From the IMG/VR virus record IMGVR_UViG_3300008267_000194, positions 1-51,071 of that record: a stretch of 51,071 nt of DNA. The stretch is one strand, 5' to 3'. This DNA comes from a virus. Under the pieces are notes generated by a model. The model was given only the letters and a program-made list of their open reading frames with translations. It searched no databases and was not told the origin of the DNA. Positions 18,772-26,408 of the stretch are shown here, piece after piece. Within the stretch, counting starts at the first letter, position 1. Every line of letters begins with the position of its first letter. Both the position numbers and the translations under genes were made by a program.

Positions 18772-19428
18772 ATGAAGTTAATTACAGAACTAAACGAAGA
18801 CGTTAAATGTCTGATTGAAGAAAAAGAAGGCCAGAAGAAGTTCTTCATCACTGGTCCTTTCATTCAGACTGAACAACAGAATAGAAACGGCCGTATCTAT
18901 GGCCGTAGTATCATGGAGAAGGAAGTTAAGCGCTATAACGAGCAGTATGTTAATACTAACCGTGCTCTTGGCGAACTAGGCCACCCAGATGGTCCTTCCA
19001 TTAACCTTGATAGAGTCTCTCATAAGATTGTTAGCTTGCAACAAGAAGGTAACGATTTTATTGGTAAGGCAGAAATTCTTGGAACACCAATGGGTGTCAT
19101 TGCAAGAAACTTGTTGGAGAGTGGTGTTCGTCTTGGTGTCTCTACACGAGGCATGGGTTCTGTAGCACAGAAAAACGGTGTTACTTACGTTCAAGACGAC
19201 TTCCATTTAGCAACCGCTGCTGACATTGTTGCAGATCCCTCCGCTCCCGACGCCTTCGTGCAAGGTATCATGGAAGGTGTTGAGTGGGTGTGGGATAACG
19301 GTATCCTTAAACAGCAACAAATTGAGAGATATAAAGAAGAGGTAGACAGCAGAGTCGGTAAGAGAGATTACGAAGAAACTGCTATTAAAGTTTTCGAACA
19401 CTTCCTCGGTTCTTTAAGAAATAAATAA
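18772..19428 (+). CDS. gp21: Prohead maturation protease gp21
   Basis: A 218-residue serine protease of the T4 prohead type. The conserved block NRNGRIYGRSIMEKEV is followed by GELGHPDG with catalytic H71 and GVSTRGMG with catalytic S124. It degrades the scaffold and trims the capsid protein, typically after Leu/Ile-x-Glu. Length matches T4 gp21 (212). It precedes its substrates gp22 and gp23. Confidence 0.93.
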   Translation: MKLITELNEDVKCLIEEKEGQKKFFITGPFIQTEQQNRNGRIYGRSIMEKEVKRYNEQYVNTNRALGELGHPDGPSINLDRVSHKIVSLQQEGNDFIGKAEILGTPMGVIARNLLESGVRLGVSTRGMGSVAQKNGVTYVQDDFHLATAADIVADPSAPDAFVQGIMEGVEWVWDNGILKQQQIERYKEEVDSRVGKRDYEETAIKVFEHFLGSLRNK

Positions 19429-19431
19429 TAT

Positions 19432-19439
19432 TATAAATA
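19432..19439 (+). promoter_or_regulatory. Late promoter upstream of gp22 (TATAAATA)
   Basis: An exact TATAAATA just after the gp21 stop, 27 bases before the gp22 ATG, followed by TAAGGAG as ribosome site. Confidence 0.75.
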
Positions 19440-19465
19440 AATTAAATAGTTTAAGGAGAAACTAA

Positions 19466-20506
19466 ATGGCCAAAGGTAAATCATTCGGAGACATTGTTAA
19501 GTCAGTGCTATCCGAACAGACAATCGAAGAGAAAGTTGAAGTGGGTGGTGGCGCTACTGGTACAGCACATGGTGTTGATCCTGATGGCGGTCAAGCTCCT
19601 GCTCGCAAAGGCGACAAGCGTAATAGCGAGTCTGCTGAAAAGGGTCAGAACCCAGCTGGTACACCAATTGAAGATACAGGCACAGAAAACAATGCTAAGC
19701 CAACAGGCGATGCATCTGGTGGTAACAAAGCTACGATCAAGGCTAAGCCTAGCGCAGCTTCTGGTTCGATGAAAGAACACATCGATGCTATTTTCAATAA
19801 CGAAGATCTCTCAGAAGATTTCCGTACGAAAGCATCAACAATTTTCGAAGCTGCTGTACAAGCACAGCTTCAAGAAGAGAAGACTAAGTTGGAAGAACAA
19901 TTTGCACTTTCTTTGGAACAAGCCAAAGAGCAGTTGCAAGCTGACTTGGTTGAAAAACTAGACCAGTATACAACGTATGCTGCTGAACAGTGGATGGAAG
20001 AAAATCGAGTTGCGATTGAATCCGCACTGAAGTCTGAGATTACAGAAGATTTTATCAATGGACTCAAAGGTTTGTTCACAGAACATTACATTGAGATTCC
20101 AGAAGATAAGGTGGACGTATTGAGTCAAATGGCTGAAAAAGTCCAAGAACTCGAAGAGAAGCTTAACAGCGCTATCAACGAGAACATGGAATTGAAAGGT
20201 CAAGTTGACGAGAGCGTTCGTGAAAGAATCCTTGCAGATGTATCGGAAGGCCTTGCTGCGACTCAAGTTGAGAAGCTAGCAGCTTTAGCCGAAGGTGTCG
20301 ACTTTGACAATTCTGAAAACTTTAAAAAGAAATTAGAACTTGTTAAAGAGAACTACTTCCCTTCAACAACATCGTCCAAGAAATTGAACGAAGAAGCTGA
20401 AGATGAAGCTCTAGCATTGAACGAGGAAACTACGGCAAGTCCTAAGACAGGGGATAAAGCAGTTAATGCATACGTCTCAGCGTTGTCTAGAACTCTTAAG
20501 AAATAA
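19466..20506 (+). CDS. gp22: Major prohead scaffold protein gp22
   Basis: A 346-residue, mainly helical and coiled-coil protein (for example LQEEKTKLEEQFALSLEQAK and MAEKVQELEEKLNSAINENM). The N-terminus is Gly/Ala-rich and low complexity; the C-terminus ends SALSRTLKK. Position between gp21 and gp23 and overall character match the T4 core protein gp22 (269 residues), around which the capsid assembles before proteolysis. The longer disordered N-terminus is the main difference. Confidence 0.88.
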   Translation: MAKGKSFGDIVKSVLSEQTIEEKVEVGGGATGTAHGVDPDGGQAPARKGDKRNSESAEKGQNPAGTPIEDTGTENNAKPTGDASGGNKATIKAKPSAASGSMKEHIDAIFNNEDLSEDFRTKASTIFEAAVQAQLQEEKTKLEEQFALSLEQAKEQLQADLVEKLDQYTTYAAEQWMEENRVAIESALKSEITEDFINGLKGLFTEHYIEIPEDKVDVLSQMAEKVQELEEKLNSAINENMELKGQVDESVRERILADVSEGLAATQVEKLAALAEGVDFDNSENFKKKLELVKENYFPSTTSSKKLNEEAEDEALALNEETTASPKTGDKAVNAYVSALSRTLKK

Positions 20507-20510
20507 GATT

Positions 20511-20518
20511 TATAAATA
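20511..20518 (+). promoter_or_regulatory. Late promoter upstream of gp23 (TATAAATA)
   Basis: An exact TATAAATA between gp22 and gp23, 38 bases before the gp23 ATG, with AAAGGGG as ribosome site. The major capsid gene in T4 has the same arrangement. Confidence 0.78.
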
Positions 20519-20556
20519 AATCAACTTAACCTGAAATTTTAAAGGGGAAAACTAAA

Positions 20557-21882
20557 ATGTATGTAACTGAAGAACTACAATCTAAGTGGGGCCCAGTTCT
20601 TGATCACGAAGACTTACCTTCGATCAAAGACTCCCACAAGCGTAATGTGACCGCTACCATTCTCGAGAACACAGAACGTGCTCTTCGCGAATCTGGCGCA
20701 CAAGGCGGATTCTTGACTGAGTCACCTATCAACGCTGCTACTAACGTTGCCAACTTCGATCCAGTTTTGATTAGCTTGGTTCGTCGTGCAATGCCTAACC
20801 TAGTCGCCTATGACATCTGCGGCGTTCAGCCAATGACAGGCCCAACAGGCTTGATCTTCGCTATGCGCAGCAAGTACGCTAACAGCTCCGCTGTTGGTAC
20901 AGAGACTTTCTACAACGAAGTTAACACTGCTTTCACTACTGTTAAAGGTGGTGGAGCTCAGTTGGGTAATGCTCACACTGGTACTGCAGTTGGTGGCGCA
21001 AACGGCAACACTGCTAACTTGCCAGCTAACGGCTATAACTTCGCAGAAGGTATGTCTACAGCTACTGCTGAAGCCTTGGGCGACAGCGGCGGTAATGCAT
21101 TCCCAGAAATGGCATTCACGATCGACAAAGTAACTGTTACAGCTCGTAGCCGTGCTTTGAAGGCTGAGTACACAATGGAACTTGCACAAGACTTGAAAGC
21201 TATCCATGGTTTGGATGCTGAGACAGAATTGTCCAACATCTTGACTACAGAGATCTTGGCTGAGATCAACCGTGAAGTTATCCGTTCTGTTAACGTTACT
21301 GCTGTTCGCGGCGCTAACACAGGTACGACAACTGCTGGTGTATTCGATCTTGACACAGACTCTAACGGTCGTTGGATGGTTGAGAAGTTCAAAGGCTTAA
21401 TGTTCCAAATCGAACGCGAAGCTAACCAAATTGCCAAAGACACACGTCGTGGTAAAGGAAACATCCTCATCTGCTCTTCAGACGTAGCTTCTGCATTGCA
21501 AATGGCTGGTGTTTTGGATTACGCTCCTGCATTGAATAGCAACAACTTGCAAGTTGATGACACAGGCAACACATTTGCTGGTGTATTGAACGGCCGTATG
21601 CGCGTTTACATCGATCCATATGTTACTAACAACTACATGACTGTTGGTTACAAAGGTTCTAACCCATTCGATGCTGGTCTATTCTACTGCCCATACGTTC
21701 CATTGCAAATGGTTCGCGCAGTTGACCAAGACAACTTCCAACCAAAAATTGGATTCAAGACTCGTTACGGAATGGCTCCTAACCCATTCGCTAAAGGTAT
21801 CACTGCTGCTAGCAGCACTGCTACTCTTGAAACTGACTCTAACGTCTACTACCGTAGAGTTATCGTTAACAACATATTGTAA
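20557..21882 (+). CDS. gp23: Major capsid protein gp23
   Basis: A 441-residue capsid protein of the T4/HK97 fold. The conserved N-terminal part has LVRRAMPNLVAYDICGVQPMTGPTG-type sequence with motifs around FAMRSKY, and later ALKAEYTMELAQDLKAIHGL. The triplet L53-T-E55 (GGFLTE/SPIN) is a likely gp21 cleavage site that would remove the N-terminal 55 residues. It has its own late promoter and is followed by a strong terminator. No gp24 vertex paralogue follows in this window. Confidence 0.96.
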   Translation: MYVTEELQSKWGPVLDHEDLPSIKDSHKRNVTATILENTERALRESGAQGGFLTESPINAATNVANFDPVLISLVRRAMPNLVAYDICGVQPMTGPTGLIFAMRSKYANSSAVGTETFYNEVNTAFTTVKGGGAQLGNAHTGTAVGGANGNTANLPANGYNFAEGMSTATAEALGDSGGNAFPEMAFTIDKVTVTARSRALKAEYTMELAQDLKAIHGLDAETELSNILTTEILAEINREVIRSVNVTAVRGANTGTTTAGVFDLDTDSNGRWMVEKFKGLMFQIEREANQIAKDTRRGKGNILICSSDVASALQMAGVLDYAPALNSNNLQVDDTGNTFAGVLNGRMRVYIDPYVTNNYMTVGYKGSNPFDAGLFYCPYVPLQMVRAVDQDNFQPKIGFKTRYGMAPNPFAKGITAASSTATLETDSNVYYRRVIVNNIL

Positions 21883-21913
21883 ACCGTACAATAATAATAA
21901 AAAGAACGGTATT

Positions 21914-21940
21914 AAAAGGGAGCTTCGGCTCCCTTTTTTT
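21914..21940 (+). terminator. Rho-independent terminator after gp23
   Basis: AAAAGGGAGC (21914-21923), loop TTCG, then GCTCCCTTTT (21928-21937) and further T. A ten-pair stem closed by the very stable UUCG loop and ending in seven T bases is a textbook intrinsic terminator, placed 31 bases after the capsid stop. Confidence 0.93.
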
Positions 21941-21945
21941 GTCTG

Positions 21946-21953
21946 GATAAATA
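21946..21953 (+). promoter_or_regulatory. Late promoter directly before the 21959 gene (GATAAATA)
   Basis: Seven of eight matches to TATAAATA immediately after the gp23 terminator. Only five bases separate it from the ATG at 21959, so expected initiation falls on or near the start codon. Confidence 0.6.
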
Positions 21954-21958
21954 CATTC

Positions 21959-22480
21959 ATGAGCGCACTAGACAACCAACCAGCAAATAAGAATTTTCTT
22001 TCTCCACTTGGTTTCAAGTTTCAGATTAAGAAAACACCGCACCTGAACTACTTCGTTCAGTCTGTCAACTTGCCAACAGTTTCAATTGGCACGGTTGAGA
22101 TCGGTACACCTTTTACTAAGATTCCATTTCCAGGCGATAAGTTAACCTTCGGTCAGCTTGACGTTACATTCAAGGTCGATGAAGATATGGAGAACTACAC
22201 AGAGATCTTCAATTGGCTGATTGCAATGGGTCACCCTGATAGCTTAACTGATAGTGCTACAATATATTCAGCTCCAGCCATGTCTGGTAATGGTGTGTAT
22301 TCCGATTTGACTTTGGTCATTCTTACAAATACACTGAATGGTAATAAGATAATTAACTTTACAGATGCCTTTCCGGTCAACCTTTCCGACATTACATTCG
22401 ACACAACATTGTCTGATGTTGAGTATGTCACAGCGACAGCAACGTTTGCTTATAGAAGATTTACGCTAGCCTCGTTGTAA
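21959..22480 (+). CDS. Tail tube-like structural protein (possible tail terminator gp3)
   Basis: A 173-residue protein from ATG 21959 (MSALDNQPANKNFLSPLGF). The longer open frame from 21644 overlaps gp23 and the terminator and is rejected. The pattern FLSPLGFKFQIKKTP, VQSVNLPTVSIGTVEIGTP, PGDKLTFGQLDVTF and a final YVTATATFAYRRF echoes the gp19 tube fold. Homologues are found in this place in marine T4-like phages. A tube-terminator (gp3) role is plausible by size and synteny but not certain. No Shine-Dalgarno is visible. Confidence 0.65.
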   Translation: MSALDNQPANKNFLSPLGFKFQIKKTPHLNYFVQSVNLPTVSIGTVEIGTPFTKIPFPGDKLTFGQLDVTFKVDEDMENYTEIFNWLIAMGHPDSLTDSATIYSAPAMSGNGVYSDLTLVILTNTLNGNKIINFTDAFPVNLSDITFDTTLSDVEYVTATATFAYRRFTLASL

Positions 22481-22503
22481 TTTAAACAATTATGTTGTAT
22501 ACT
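22475..22503 (+). promoter_or_regulatory. Putative sigma-70 promoter before uvsY
   Basis: TTGTAA (22475-22480), a 17-base spacer and TATACT (22498-22503). The -35 matches four of six and the -10 five of six consensus bases. It starts the block of recombination and regulatory genes after the late structural genes. Confidence 0.55.
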
Positions 22504-22520
22504 CCCTGCAATTGCGAGGG
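22504..22520 (+). promoter_or_regulatory. Hairpin over the uvsY ribosome site
   Basis: CCCTGC (22504-22509) pairs with GC plus AGGG (22514-22520, one bulged G) around AATT. The right arm contains the Shine-Dalgarno AGGG for ATG 22525. The left arm lies between the -10 and the expected start of transcription of the adjacent promoter, so it would be present only in read-through mRNA. Confidence 0.5.
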
Positions 22521-22524
22521 AATT

Positions 22525-22959
22525 ATGAAGCTAGAGGATATTGAAAACAATTGGGGGCAGGATAGTAAGATCAACTCTGCTGATCTTGCAACAGAAAGTC
22601 TGCGTGTCCCGGAACTACATCACAAATACTTTAAGATCTTTACACAAGAGCGTTTGCTTTTGAAGAAGTTTGAACAAGAGTACAAACAGATGTATAAGTT
22701 GAAGTATGAATATTATATGGGGATTTTGGATGAAGGTGAACTAAAATCTAATGGATGGGAACCTTTTGCATTGAAGGTTCTAAAGACCGACCTTTCAATC
22801 TACATGGAAGGTGATCCTGATCTTGGTAACATAACAAACAAAATTGAATTTCAAAAAGAGAAGATCGCTTTGCTCGAATCAATTATTAAGACTGTAATTA
22901 ATAGAGGCTTTTTAATTAAGAACGCAATCGATTGGAACAGATTTACTAATGGTTCATGA
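22525..22959 (+). CDS. uvsY: Recombination mediator UvsY
   Basis: A 144-residue helical protein from ATG 22525 behind CGAGGGA; a longer frame to 22492 runs across the promoter. It opens MKLEDIENNWGQD and has LLKKFEQEYKQMYKLKYEYYMG, VLKTDLSIYMEGD and the C-terminal INRGFLIKNAIDW typical of UvsY. In T4 it loads UvsX on single-stranded DNA coated with gp32. Length is close to T4 UvsY (137). Its stop overlaps the uvsW start (ATGA). Confidence 0.86.
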   Translation: MKLEDIENNWGQDSKINSADLATESLRVPELHHKYFKIFTQERLLLKKFEQEYKQMYKLKYEYYMGILDEGELKSNGWEPFALKVLKTDLSIYMEGDPDLGNITNKIEFQKEKIALLESIIKTVINRGFLIKNAIDWNRFTNGS

Positions 22960-24407
22960 GTGAAGAAAATCTAGTCATTGAGAAAGTCAATGATGTTTAT
23001 ATGAAGGTTCATTGTGAACCAGGATTAGCTCTTGAGCTAAGTGATTACTTTACGTTCTCTGTTCCTGGTGCAAAGCACATGCCCATGTTCAAAAACAAAA
23101 TGTGGGATGGTAAGATCCGATTATACAATCCAATGTCACGTACATTGTATGTTGGCTTGAGACAATACGTTGAAGAGTTTGCAAAGCAACGTAACTACTC
23201 TGTTGAGTACATGGAGCCAAGAGACTTTGCAGACAATCAGATCTCTTTGATCGAAGCACAAGAATGGGTTGCAAGTGAGAAGTCCTTAACGATGCAACCT
23301 CGTGACTATCAATTAGAAGCTGTCATTCATGCTTTGAGATCTAAACGTGCTCTGATGATTTCACCAACTGCTTCTGGTAAGTCTTTTATGATCTACTTGA
23401 TATGCAAGTACTTAAAGAGACGTGTGCTTGTGGTGGTACCAACAACAACTCTTGTTCATCAGATGACAAGTGACTTTGTTGAGTATGGTGCAAAGGAAGC
23501 TTGGATCCATAAGATCTATGAAGGCCAAGAAAAGATCAACCACAAACCAATTACTATAACCACGTGGCAATCTATCTACAAGCAGCCCAAAGGATGGTTT
23601 GATAAGTTCGAGGTTGTGATTGGAGATGAGGCGCACGGGTTCAAATCAAAAAGCTTGACGGGAATCATGTCTAAGCTAACCAATTGTGAATATAAATTTG
23701 GTTTTACAGGAACACTTGACGGCACACAAACACACAAGCTAGTGCTAGAAGGTTTGTTTGGTCCTGAACGAGTTGTTACTACTACCTCAGAATTGATCGA
23801 ACAACAGCACTTGGCTGACTTTAAGATCAAAGCAATTGTACTAAACCACACTGCTGAAGATAGAGACAAAGCTAAGAAGTATACTTACCCAGAAGAGATT
23901 GACTTTATTCTTGGAAGTGAAAAGCGAAACAAGTTCCTAATGAACCTTGTGTTGTCATTGAAAGGTAATACATTACTTCTATTCAAGAACATCGATCATG
24001 GAACCACCTTACAGAACTACATCAGTAGCAAAGCTAAGGGTCGCAAAGTGTTCTACGTTGATGGCGATGTTAAAGGTGATGTACGAAATGATTACCGCGC
24101 TCAAATCGAAACCGAAACAGATGCAATTATTGTTGCCTCTTTAGGAACATTCAGTACTGGTATTAACATTCGCAACCTACATAATGTAGTATTTGCTAGT
24201 CCAAGTAAGTCACGCGTAAAAGTTTTACAATCAATTGGCCGTGGATTGAGAAAGAGCTCAATTAAGACCAGTGCAGTTTTGTATGATGTAGCTGATGACC
24301 TATCATACAAGTCCCATAGAAACTTCACATTGCAGCATTTTGGTGAACGTATCAGGATGTACAATGAAGAGAAGTTTGAATATAAGATTTACAACGTTCA
24401 AATTTAG
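22956..24407 (+). CDS. uvsW: Recombination helicase UvsW
   Basis: A 483-residue superfamily 2 helicase. The N-terminal region has the DNA-binding FKNKMWDGKIRLYNP. Motif I is PTASGKSF, motif II is GDEAH (VIGDEAHGFK), motif III FTGTLDG, and motif VI QSIGRGLRKS. UvsW branch-migrates forks and unwinds R-loops, switching T4 to recombination-dependent replication. Length matches T4 UvsW (about 500). It overlaps uvsY by four bases. Confidence 0.93.
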   Translation: MSEENLVIEKVNDVYMKVHCEPGLALELSDYFTFSVPGAKHMPMFKNKMWDGKIRLYNPMSRTLYVGLRQYVEEFAKQRNYSVEYMEPRDFADNQISLIEAQEWVASEKSLTMQPRDYQLEAVIHALRSKRALMISPTASGKSFMIYLICKYLKRRVLVVVPTTTLVHQMTSDFVEYGAKEAWIHKIYEGQEKINHKPITITTWQSIYKQPKGWFDKFEVVIGDEAHGFKSKSLTGIMSKLTNCEYKFGFTGTLDGTQTHKLVLEGLFGPERVVTTTSELIEQQHLADFKIKAIVLNHTAEDRDKAKKYTYPEEIDFILGSEKRNKFLMNLVLSLKGNTLLLFKNIDHGTTLQNYISSKAKGRKVFYVDGDVKGDVRNDYRAQIETETDAIIVASLGTFSTGINIRNLHNVVFASPSKSRVKVLQSIGRGLRKSSIKTSAVLYDVADDLSYKSHRNFTLQHFGERIRMYNEEKFEYKIYNVQI

Positions 24408-24415
24408 GAGCCACG

Positions 24416-24802
24416 ATGATTAAAATTATCAAACTTATTAGTGGTGTTGAGGTAGCAGGTGAATTAACAAAAGAGGATGAGTACGGTATCGTTCTTAAAT
24501 ATCCTCTCCAACTTAACTACAAATACTACGTCTCTTCATATCCTTCAGTTAACCTTTCCAAATATATGATGTTTGCTGGTGATGATGAAATACACTTCCC
24601 CTATACAACTATTATCAATATGGTTGATCCAAGATCTGCTTTCGAGGAATATTACGTCAAGGCTGTGGCTGAGACTAAAAGTGAATTAGATATTATGATT
24701 GATAGACAGTTAACTGATATGGTTGAGTCTACTGTCATCACTAGAGATGAAATGTTGGCTGCTCTTTTAGAAGCTATGCCGACACCTGAGTTGGTTAATT
24801 AA
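24416..24802 (+). CDS. Putative Sm/LSm-like small protein
   Basis: A 128-residue protein, ATG 24416 behind TAGGAG. Its first 60 residues (IKLISGVEVAGELTKEDEYGIVLKYPLQL) look like the five-stranded Sm barrel: strand, 'G-E-x-x-G', then 'I-x-x-P'. The C-terminal half is helical and acidic. A second protein of the same design is at 44601. Sm-like proteins bind RNA or assemble rings, but no function is known here. It lies between uvsW and gene 55. Confidence 0.5.
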   Translation: MIKIIKLISGVEVAGELTKEDEYGIVLKYPLQLNYKYYVSSYPSVNLSKYMMFAGDDEIHFPYTTIINMVDPRSAFEEYYVKAVAETKSELDIMIDRQLTDMVESTVITRDEMLAALLEAMPTPELVN

Positions 24803-24809
24803 GGATTTT

Positions 24810-25349
24810 ATGGCTACACATTACGTTGATAATAAACATTTGTATCAAGTTATTATTGAACACAAGAAAAACATTAAGGAAGCAGAAGCTAATGGTAAAC
24901 CGAAACCAGCAATTCCAAACTATGTCGGTCATTGTATTCTTTTGATTGCTAAACGGCTATCATTAAAACCTAACTTTGTTAACTATTCATATCGTGAAGA
25001 GATGATTAGTGATGGTATTGAGAACTGCATCAGCTACTTTGATAACTTTGATCCAGAAAAGTCAACCAATCCTTTTGCATACTTTACACAAATCATCTAC
25101 TTTGCTTTCCTTCGAAGGATCCAAAGAGAAAAGAAACAGCTATACATTAAGCACAAGTCCTATGAAAACAGTATGTTGTTTGAAGGGTCTGCTGAAAACC
25201 ATGAACTGGATGAGAACGACTTCTCACCAAACATTGCTGCCAGTAATGACAACATGCTTGACTTTATTAAAACATTTGAAGACAATCTCGACAAGAAAAG
25301 AGTTAAACGTAAACAAGGTTTAGAAAAGTTTTTTGAAGAGGAACAGTAA
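24810..25349 (+). CDS. gp55: Late-transcription sigma factor gp55
   Basis: A 179-residue protein of the T4 gp55 family. It carries the region-2-like helices IPNYVGHCILLIAKRLSLKPNF, MISDGIENCISYFDNFDPEKSTNPFAYFTQIIYFAFLRRI in broken segments, and a basic tail. gp55 replaces the host sigma subunit and directs RNA polymerase to TATAAATA promoters, coupled to the sliding clamp gp45. Such sites precede gp18, gp22, gp23 and others here. Length matches T4 gp55 (185). Confidence 0.92.
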   Translation: MATHYVDNKHLYQVIIEHKKNIKEAEANGKPKPAIPNYVGHCILLIAKRLSLKPNFVNYSYREEMISDGIENCISYFDNFDPEKSTNPFAYFTQIIYFAFLRRIQREKKQLYIKHKSYENSMLFEGSAENHELDENDFSPNIAASNDNMLDFIKTFEDNLDKKRVKRKQGLEKFFEEEQ

Positions 25350-26408
25350 TTGAAAGTAGCAATACTTGGTGATACGCACTTTGGTGCTCGTAATGATAGT
25401 GCTCACTTCTCCGTATTCTTTGAGAAGTTTTATAAAGAGATCTTCTTTCCGTACCTCGAACAACACAATATATTGCACGTGATCCAGTTAGGTGATGTGT
25501 TTGATAGACGGAAGTATATTAACTTCCAAACTCTAAACCACTGTAAGAAGTACTTCTTTGAGAAGTTGAACAATGAGTATTCATCTTGGTTGCTTGTTGG
25601 CAATCATGATGCCTACTATAAAAACACAAATGAAGTCAACTCGCTTGATATGTTATTAGGTGAGTATCACAACATCAATCTTGTAACAAACCCAACTGAA
25701 TTGGAACTGGAAGATACAAATGTGCTCTTACTTCCTTGGATCTGTGATGATAACTTTAATGATACGATGGAGGCAGTCAATTCTACGAAAGCTCAAGTCG
25801 CTTTCGGCCATTTGGAGTTAACTGGATTTGAGATGTACAAAGGACAGTTGATGGATCACGGAATGGATCCAAACCTGTTCAGTAAGTTTGACATGGTTGT
25901 TTCTGGTCACTACCATCATAAATCCCACGCTAAGAATGTTACCTACACAGGAACACCTTATGAGATGACGTGGTCTGACTATGGAGACTTAAAAGGTTTC
26001 CATATCTTTGATACTGAGACGCGAGAGCTCGAGTTCATTAGCAATCCATTTAAGATGTTCCACAAGTTGCATTATGATGACTTGAACCAACCGGTTGGTT
26101 ATATTAATACATGGGACCTGACCGACATGGCTGGTGCTTATGTGAAGGTGATTGTAAGAAACAAAACAAACACTTTGTGGTTTGATAGTTTGATTGACAG
26201 ACTTGAGAAGTCAGGTGTGTCTGATGTTCAAGTTGTTGAAGATCATTTCCATTTGGATTTGGAGAGTGATGATGATATTGTTAGTCAAGCAGAAGACACT
26301 TTAACTATTTTGCGTAAGTATGTTGACCAGATTGACTCTACAGTTAACAAACCAAGATTAGAGAGCTTGTTGAGAACACTTTACAGTGAAGCATTAAGTA
26401 TAGAATGA
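25350..26408 (+). CDS. gp47: Recombination nuclease subunit gp47 (Mre11/SbcD-like)
   Basis: A 352-residue metallophosphoesterase nuclease. Motifs: GDTHFGARND at the N-terminus, QLGDVFDRR, VGNHDAYYKN, and SGHYHHKS with TGTPYEM. The start is a TTG at 25350 directly after the gp55 stop; the DTHFG motif begins seven residues in, so no later start is possible. With gp46 it resects double-strand ends to feed UvsX/UvsY. Length is close to T4 gp47 (339). Confidence 0.93.
   Translation: MKVAILGDTHFGARNDSAHFSVFFEKFYKEIFFPYLEQHNILHVIQLGDVFDRRKYINFQTLNHCKKYFFEKLNNEYSSWLLVGNHDAYYKNTNEVNSLDMLLGEYHNINLVTNPTELELEDTNVLLLPWICDDNFNDTMEAVNSTKAQVAFGHLELTGFEMYKGQLMDHGMDPNLFSKFDMVVSGHYHHKSHAKNVTYTGTPYEMTWSDYGDLKGFHIFDTETRELEFISNPFKMFHKLHYDDLNQPVGYINTWDLTDMAGAYVKVIVRNKTNTLWFDSLIDRLEKSGVSDVQVVEDHFHLDLESDDDIVSQAEDTLTILRKYVDQIDSTVNKPRLESLLRTLYSEALSIE

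Noticed and set aside
21033-21470. 145-codon minus-strand frame inside gp23
   Set aside because: It is opposite a highly conserved capsid coding region and is explained by codon bias; no independent support.
21644-21958. N-terminal extension of the tube-like gene overlapping gp23
   Set aside because: It runs in a shadow frame through the capsid gene, the terminator and the promoter; homology-like sequence begins only at 21959.
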